DNA of 64,000 nucleotides from Hyphomicrobium nitrativorans NL23 (lineage in GTDB: Bacteria > Pseudomonadota > Alphaproteobacteria > Rhizobiales > Hyphomicrobiaceae). Position numbers and translations under genes: made by a program. This document shows, in pieces, positions 59,800 to 64,000 of the stretch (position 1 is the stretch's first letter; each line of letters begins with the position of its first letter). Where the stretch lies: assembly GCF_000503895.1 (NCBI RefSeq), contig NC_022997.1:1198501-1262500 (forward strand), given 5' to 3'. The notes beneath the pieces are model-generated. The model made no database searches and had not been told where the DNA came from. It saw only the letters and a program-made list of their open reading frames with translations.

Positions 59800-61706
59800 G
59801 GGTTGGCCGCTCCGCCAGCTTGGGCAGGATTGTTGGGCGGGGCTGTCAGCGGACTCGTCACGTAATCAATCGCGCTCACAATGTAGGGTGGCAGTTTCTT
59901 TCTAAACTCGTCGGCACCATCCGGTAATTGCTCGATGAGGGCTGCGAGCTGTTCTGAGACTTCGGTTTTGGAAACCTGCTTCTTGTGTATGGGCTCAAAG
60001 ATGACAAGGGCCACGTCATCGGATGTCTTGCTCTGATCTGCCTGCAGCGCTTCGACTTCCGATTTGGCCTCGGAAAGGATATCGGCGCGCGTTTTTCCAG
60101 CTAGCCCCTTGGCAAGCTGAACGGCTTGATGGATTACCACTGCCAAGGCGGGACGCCGTGCCAGATCAAACTCCAGCGTCCATTGCTCGGAGGGAAAAGA
60201 TTTTACAGCCCCGCCTTCGTGCGCTTTCAGTTTGCTCAGAACGGCATCTTTCGCGTCCTTCTGCCACTCGCCTTCGGTCTTGCGATCCGCGCCAACCAAC
60301 GCCTTGGCACAGTCGGGAGGGATGTCGCGGTCTGGCATAAGTCCCACCGGCACCGGCATTGGCTTACCGTCGCCACGTTGCAATATCCGGCTGTAGCGGA
60401 AGAGACCTCGATGGCCGACATTGATGATCGACACACCGCTCTTACCTAACCCCCGGCCCATCTTTTTCGCCAGCGCAGGGAGCAGAATGTTCTCGGCATC
60501 GCCTTCTACGACAATCACACCGCGCGCAAAGAAGAGATTAGCCTTCGTTGCATCGAGGAAGCGTCGGAGAAACGCATAATCGTCCGGCGCGAGTTTTGTA
60601 TGGCCGGTACCCAGCGGATAGGCGCGCTGGCCAACGATCATTACCATGGCATCCAGATCCGCGCTCGCAGCAAGCTGAGGGCTGTGCGTGGTCAACAGGA
60701 CTTGAACTTGCTGATCCGGCTGCCCCTCCGGCACCGGGAGGGTTCGCGCCTCAAGCATTTGCATGAAAAGCGTCTGATGCTGCGGATGAAGATGCGCCTC
60801 GGGCTCTTCGATCAGCAGGAAGGGCACCTGATCAGGGTGCGACTGAAGAAGCAGCAGCTCAGCCGCCATGAAGAGCAGGTTATTGTACCCAAGCCCGCGA
60901 GTGAGACGCTCTGTCTGCCCTGCTGAAGAGTTGAGGTAAAGCTCAAGACGCTCCAGAAGCTGGTCGAAAGACCCCTTGGCACCCAAGCCCAGCGTCGCGG
61001 TTAAGGCGTCACCGGCAAATGAAAGCTCGTCGAGATATGTGTCATTGACGGTGCTCTGCACACCCTGAACGGCAGTATTCGTTTCAATGTTCGCATCCGC
61101 CGCGCGCATCGTATCGAGAAGGGTGGGAGGTTGTCCGGCTGGAGCTTTGTCGGCCTGCGCTGCCATGGCCGGCAGAGCACCGAGGATACGCGAAAGACGG
61201 GAGCGTCTTCCCGACCTTAGTTCGCGTTCGGCATCCCTGAGCGGTCTAAGATATGTGGATTTGAGATACTCTCGCAGGTCGCCATCGAGGGGATGGCCAT
61301 CACCGCTCTTGCCCGCTCGGTACTGCGTAAGCGCTGTTTCGCCGCCGCCCCCAAGTTTGCGTAGCGTGCCGCGAAGACATACATGCAGCCGCAATGTCCC
61401 GGACTCGTTACTGCACCATTCCAGAAAACGAGCCTGTTCGTCGGGCGTCAACTGGTCGAATGTGCACCGGATAAACAGCTCCCCGACCCTGCTGCCGTCA
61501 GGCTTCACGTGGAAATCGCGGGGGTCGAGACGAAGGATGTCATCCCCTCTCGTCCATAACAAAGAACGGGCGGCATCAATGACGGCTGTCTTCCCAGCGT
61601 CGTTGGGGCCTACAAGAATATTCAGACCCCGCCTTAAGTTGAGGGCGAGCGGGTTGTCAGGGCCAAAGCAGCGGAAGCCGTTGATATAAATTTCTGAAAC
61701 ATACAC
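59796..61706 (-). CDS. gajA: OLD-family ATPase/TOPRIM nuclease, GajA-type
   Basis: 636 residues. ABC ATPase: Walker A GPNDAGKT at 33-40, RGLGYNNLLF near 270, Walker B LLIEEPEAHLHP near 298, H-loop TTHSP near 340. TOPRIM: GVIVVEGDAENILLPAL near 397 (Glu401) and MPDRD near 458. This is a class 2 OLD nuclease, a DNA nicking nuclease regulated by nucleotide depletion in Gabija. GTG 61706 is preferred (VSEIYINGFRCF is the family N-terminus); the longer frame begins with TTG at 61820. Divergent from the vsr gene. Confidence 0.87.
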   Translation of the reverse strand: MYVSEIYINGFRCFGPDNPLALNLRRGLNILVGPNDAGKTAVIDAARSLLWTRGDDILRLDPRDFHVKPDGSRVGELFIRCTFDQLTPDEQARFLEWCSNESGTLRLHVCLRGTLRKLGGGGETALTQYRAGKSGDGHPLDGDLREYLKSTYLRPLRDAERELRSGRRSRLSRILGALPAMAAQADKAPAGQPPTLLDTMRAADANIETNTAVQGVQSTVNDTYLDELSFAGDALTATLGLGAKGSFDQLLERLELYLNSSAGQTERLTRGLGYNNLLFMAAELLLLQSHPDQVPFLLIEEPEAHLHPQHQTLFMQMLEARTLPVPEGQPDQQVQVLLTTHSPQLAASADLDAMVMIVGQRAYPLGTGHTKLAPDDYAFLRRFLDATKANLFFARGVIVVEGDAENILLPALAKKMGRGLGKSGVSIINVGHRGLFRYSRILQRGDGKPMPVPVGLMPDRDIPPDCAKALVGADRKTEGEWQKDAKDAVLSKLKAHEGGAVKSFPSEQWTLEFDLARRPALAVVIHQAVQLAKGLAGKTRADILSEAKSEVEALQADQSKTSDDVALVIFEPIHKKQVSKTEVSEQLAALIEQLPDGADEFRKKLPPYIVSAIDYVTSPLTAPPNNPAQAGGAANP

Positions 61707-61790
61707 AGCGGTAATACCTGGATTGAATTCATGGAATCTCTCGCCCGATATTAGCCCGATGAGCAAAGGCTTGGGAGCAAAGTTGCATTT

Positions 61791-62327
61791 TTGTCGCCGG
61801 ATAACCGTGGATTGAATCAAAGCAGCAAGCTAGCTCACGCCAGACTCACCCTTTCCGAGCGCATGGCGCGCATCCGCAAGACGGATACACGCCCTGAGAT
61901 GATCGTGCGGCGCGCCGTGCATGCGCTTGGATATCGTTTCAGGCTGCACCGGCGTGATCTGCCGGGCTGTCCCGATCTTGTTCTGCCGCGCCATCGCAAG
62001 GTGATCTTCGTGAATGGGTGCTTCTGGCACCGGCATGATTGCCGGGATGGACGCAAGCTTCCAAATTCCAAGCCGGAGTATTGGGGCCCCAAGCTCACGC
62101 GCAATGCGGAGCGGGATGCCGCGCATCTACAGGCGCTGGCCGAGAAGGGCTGGGAAGCCCTCGTGCTGTGGGAATGCGAACTCAAAAACAGCGAACGGCT
62201 GACCGCAACGCTCAGGAATTTTCTGCAGTGCCCTGTGGAGACCCGTCTTCGGGCGAGCCGACGAGATCAAGCCAAGCGGCAGCCCCGGAAGGCGAGACCT
62301 CCAGCGCCACGAGCCGCGCGTAAATGA
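61791..62327 (+). CDS. vsr: Vsr very short patch repair endonuclease
   Basis: Core: MARIRKTDTRPEMIVRRAVHALGYRFRLHRRDLPGCPDLVLPRHRKVIFVNGCFWHRHDC, which contains the Vsr catalytic Asp in DLPGCPDLVLP, the FVxGCFWHxHxC zinc/catalytic motif and KLPNSKPEYWxxKLxxNxERD. Vsr nicks at T:G mismatches made by deamination of 5-methylcytosine. It lies beside a C5-methyltransferase gene, as expected. No ATG precedes the core except 61863 inside it; TTG 61791 is the longest frame and the start is uncertain. The last 40 residues are basic and overlap the convergent endonuclease gene by 116 bases. Confidence 0.85.
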   Translation: MSPDNRGLNQSSKLAHARLTLSERMARIRKTDTRPEMIVRRAVHALGYRFRLHRRDLPGCPDLVLPRHRKVIFVNGCFWHRHDCRDGRKLPNSKPEYWGPKLTRNAERDAAHLQALAEKGWEALVLWECELKNSERLTATLRNFLQCPVETRLRASRRDQAKRQPRKARPPAPRAARK

Positions 62328-63345
62328 GAGCGGGAATCTGCGCCAACCCTTCGATCTGCGGTGTCGGTGCCCAATAAAGCACCTGAGCGACAAGATCGGC
62401 CCAAGTTCTGAAGACGCTAAGGGTCAGCCCGCGCTCAATGGCCCACGAGCGGGCTTCGGCCAGCGGGATATCCTCTTGGCCTCCGGCAACAGCTACGATG
62501 GCGACTTCCGCGATTCCGGCATCGCGGCACCGCGTGATGAACAGAAGCAGATCTTCGCGCGATACCGGCTTGTCGCGGACTTCGAAGACGCGCTCCCATT
62601 TTTCGGGATCGGTAGCCGAACGCACCGCCACGTCGCCCGGAACGGTGCGCGACGGATCGTTCACCCTGCCGACATGCACGCGGTCTTCGCCCGCGAACAA
62701 ATCCATAAGCGCGGCCACAATAGCCTGAGCACGGCGTCCGCCTTCCGAGGACTCGGCGACAAATTCCTCTATGGCCGTGATCAACTGCTCGGCGGTCAGA
62801 GCGGATGTGATGCGCGTCAGCGGCGCGTAGCGCTGGCCGTAACGCTTCCGTACGGCGATGAAGGCACGCAGGGCCTGTCTTGCCTCGGCCTCAGATTTTA
62901 GTGCTTCCAGCTTATCCAGTAACTGGCAGAGCATCTCGATGACGGGGCGCACTGGCCCCCGCACGGGCATATCGCGGCTGACGCGCTGCACCCGGAAATA
63001 CGGCTGGTTGTTCAGCGGCTCCTTGCCGGTCACGCCGAGATTGATGTCGATCTCCGGCGCATTGGGTACAAGCACGTTGTGGCACAAGCCGCGCGCTGAA
63101 TAGGCGCGGTCGCTTTCAGCCTCCTTCACGGCGAACGCATCAAACCGGACGTCGATGCACTTGGCCAGAATCGCCGTGCCCAGAAACGCGATATGCGTGC
63201 GGGAGGAGTTCTCGCAAGCTTGGGAGAAGGTGTCGATCAGGCGCTCCCATGCGGGATCGATAAAGCCCGCGCCTGCACGCGCCGCTTCCTCGAACAGGAT
63301 GGCCTTCGCGCGTGCCTTGTCTATGCGCGGATCATCGTCGCTCAT
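62212..63345 (-). CDS. type II restriction endonuclease, SacI-like family
   Basis: 377 residues. NVLVPNAPEIDINLGVTGKEPLNNQPYFRVQRVSRD near residue 90, then a PD-(D/E)xK-like candidate in RVFEVRDKPVSREDLLLFITRCRDAG (Glu-x-Arg-Asp-Lys) near 255. The Leu-Asn-Asn-Gln-Pro-Tyr-Phe stretch and neighbourhood (cytosine methylase, control protein, Vsr) fit the SacI endonuclease family (GAGCTC); this family assignment is from memory of the profile. It overlaps the XRE gene end by 14 bases (control protein first), so coupled expression is likely. Confidence 0.65.
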   Translation of the reverse strand: MSDDDPRIDKARAKAILFEEAARAGAGFIDPAWERLIDTFSQACENSSRTHIAFLGTAILAKCIDVRFDAFAVKEAESDRAYSARGLCHNVLVPNAPEIDINLGVTGKEPLNNQPYFRVQRVSRDMPVRGPVRPVIEMLCQLLDKLEALKSEAEARQALRAFIAVRKRYGQRYAPLTRITSALTAEQLITAIEEFVAESSEGGRRAQAIVAALMDLFAGEDRVHVGRVNDPSRTVPGDVAVRSATDPEKWERVFEVRDKPVSREDLLLFITRCRDAGIAEVAIVAVAGGQEDIPLAEARSWAIERGLTLSVFRTWADLVAQVLYWAPTPQIEGLAQIPALIYARLVALEVSPSGAAAWLDLVGSPEDGSPQGTAENS

Positions 63346-63619
63346 TGCCCCCGCCTTGGTCAGTATCGAGCTTCAGTAATTCACCGGGCTGGCAGTGGAG
63401 AGCAACACAGATTCGCTCGATTGTATCGAGGCTTGCGTTGTAGCTTGGACGCGTGGCCATCGATTCGATTGTTGAGCGTGAGAGTTCGGTGCGTGCAGCA
63501 AGCTCCCCATAGGTGAGGTGCTCGCCGGTTCGCGCTTCGTAAGCGTCCATCATCTCGCGCAGGCGGATCAGCATCGTATCGGCATCTAAGTTATTGAAAA
63601 TATCCGAGTCACTAAACAT
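63332..63619 (-). CDS. XRE-family control protein of the restriction-modification system
   Basis: 95 residues with a helix-turn-helix: MLIRLREMMDAYEARTGEHLTYGELAARTELSRSTIESMATRPSYNASLDTIERICVALHCQPGELLK. It lies between the divergent methyltransferase and the endonuclease it precedes, the position of C proteins that delay endonuclease expression. An operator candidate lies in the methylase promoter. ATG 63619 is chosen; GTG 63622 is the longer frame. Confidence 0.8.
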   Translation of the reverse strand: MFSDSDIFNNLDADTMLIRLREMMDAYEARTGEHLTYGELAARTELSRSTIESMATRPSYNASLDTIERICVALHCQPGELLKLDTDQGGGNERR

Positions 63620-63675
63620 CACGGCATTGTCTCAAAGAAATTTAACAGTGTACAGATCGTTGCTCATGGTTTACT

Positions 63676-63694
63676 CTTGTATTGACAGTACAAG
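63676..63694. promoter_or_regulatory. operator candidate overlapping the methylase promoter
   Basis: CTTGTA-TTGACAG-TACAAG: 6-bp arms separated by 7 bases. The -35 hexamer TTGACA lies in the spacer, so a bound dimer would block RNA polymerase. Probably recognised by the XRE protein encoded alongside. Confidence 0.6.
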
Positions 63695-63710
63695 CGAATT
63701 GTTCTATGTT
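63682..63710 (+). promoter_or_regulatory. promoter of the C5-methyltransferase gene
   Basis: Perfect -35 TTGACA (63682-63687), 17-base spacer and TATGTT (63705-63710). Transcription should start near 63718, about 22 bases before the GTG start, so the mRNA leader is short. Confidence 0.75.
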
Positions 63711-63739
63711 TGTTCTGAACTTGGGACGGGGGTAAGCAC

Positions 63740-64000
63740 GTGAAGGTCATCAGTCTTTTCACCGGCGTTGGAGGCCTTGATTTCGGCTTCGAGGCGGCGG
63801 GCTTCGAGACACGCGTCGCGGTCGAGCTAGATTCCGTATGCTGCGCTACCATCCGGCTGAACAGGGACTGGCCTGTTCTCGAAGGCGATATTCACAACAT
63901 CTCATCCAAGCAGATTCTGAAGGCGGGCAAACTGAAGTCGGGCGAAGCAGATGTGCTTATCGGGGGCCCTCCGTGCCAGCCTTTTTCCAAGTCCGGTTAC
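63740..64000 (+). CDS. C5-cytosine DNA methyltransferase, 5' part only
   Basis: The first 87 residues of a Dcm-type methyltransferase, cut by the window end. Motif I FTGVGGLDFGFEAAGF is at 7-22 and motif IV GGPPCQPFSKSG near 75-86 with the catalytic Cys. It methylates cytosine at C5, protecting the host from the co-encoded endonuclease, and its product is the mutagenic base that Vsr corrects. Start GTG 63740 with a GGGACGGGGG stretch upstream. If the neighbour is SacI-like, the target would be GAGCTC. Confidence 0.9.
   Translation, partial: MKVISLFTGVGGLDFGFEAAGFETRVAVELDSVCCATIRLNRDWPVLEGDIHNISSKQILKAGKLKSGEADVLIGGPPCQPFSKSGY

Larger units (their letters stand above)
53249..64000. mobile_element. 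integrated genomic island at tRNA-Ser (left part; right end beyond window)
   Basis: Begins at or within the 3' end of tRNA-Ser and continues to the window end. Evidence: a serine recombinase adjacent to and facing the tRNA; cargo typical of islands (methylases, small phage-like genes, Gabija-type defence, restriction-modification); and lower G+C with different codon use compared with the genes to the left (for example AT-rich 57600-57760 and 61680-61800). The second attachment site would be a copy of part of the tRNA 3' end beyond 64000. Confidence 0.75.

Noticed and set aside
53249-64000. Integrated phage
   Set aside because: No capsid, terminase, portal or tail gene is visible in the 10.7 kb seen; the cargo is defence and small mobile-element genes.

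Overview
The window is high-GC DNA (by eye well above 60% G+C, except in the right-hand part) from an alphaproteobacterium. The best guess is Hyphomicrobiales (Rhizobiales): the gene sets def-fmt-truA, glcDEF, repeated DUF1217 modules, an Anbu operon, and phosphoribulokinase next to fructose-1,6-bisphosphatase fit a facultatively autotrophic or phototrophic member of that order. Genus cannot be fixed from the sequence, and no rRNA or rubisco gene lies in the window.

Positions 1-53161 are chromosomal core and near-core genes. In order they are: the end of leuD; a D-alanyl-D-alanine carboxypeptidase; the glycolate dehydrogenase operon glcDEF; a metallophosphoesterase; the murein endopeptidase mepA; a frameshifted alpha/beta hydrolase; a TerB-like gene; folE and an SDR enzyme; the def-fmt-truA translation cluster with a small exported protein inserted in it; a retropepsin-like zinc protease gene, a glycosyltransferase, a MATE pump and recR; three regulators (AraC, MarR, GntR) around a large six-repeat DUF1217 protein; TadE/TadG-like pilus genes; a P-type cation ATPase broken by a one-base deletion, with an FNR/FixK-type box upstream; an exported F420-family oxidoreductase; initiator tRNA-fMet with a nearby partial copy; a pabB-pabC fusion; hrpB; cfa, rpe and an arylamine N-acetyltransferase; and a cytochrome c, a histidine kinase, prk and fbp.

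Positions 46808-50839 hold a complete Anbu operon (ATP-grasp, alpha-E, transglutaminase, proteasome-like Anbu). It is divergent from a GbsR/MarR-like regulator whose start codon lies inside a 20-bp perfect palindrome. A type I secretion ABC permease remnant without its ATPase domain overlaps the Anbu 3' end. glcDEF, rpe, prk and fbp together suggest Calvin-cycle carbon fixation with glycolate salvage, but the carboxylase must be elsewhere.

From tRNA-Ser(CGA) at 53162-53251 to the window end lies an integrated element of at least 10.7 kb. Its large serine recombinase is oriented into the tRNA and its open frame reads antisense right through it. The element carries small cargo genes, a DNA adenine methylase behind a terminator-bearing leader, a replication-initiator-like winged-helix protein, a Gabija-type defence pair (OLD/TOPRIM nuclease plus UvrD-like helicase), and a type II restriction-modification module: a Vsr endonuclease, a SacI-like endonuclease, an XRE control protein with a visible operator, and the start of a C5-cytosine methyltransferase. 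The right end of the element is outside the window.

Two host genes (8687-9333 and 27048-29785) are each broken by one missing base in a G/C homopolymer. Consensus error is as likely as true mutation.
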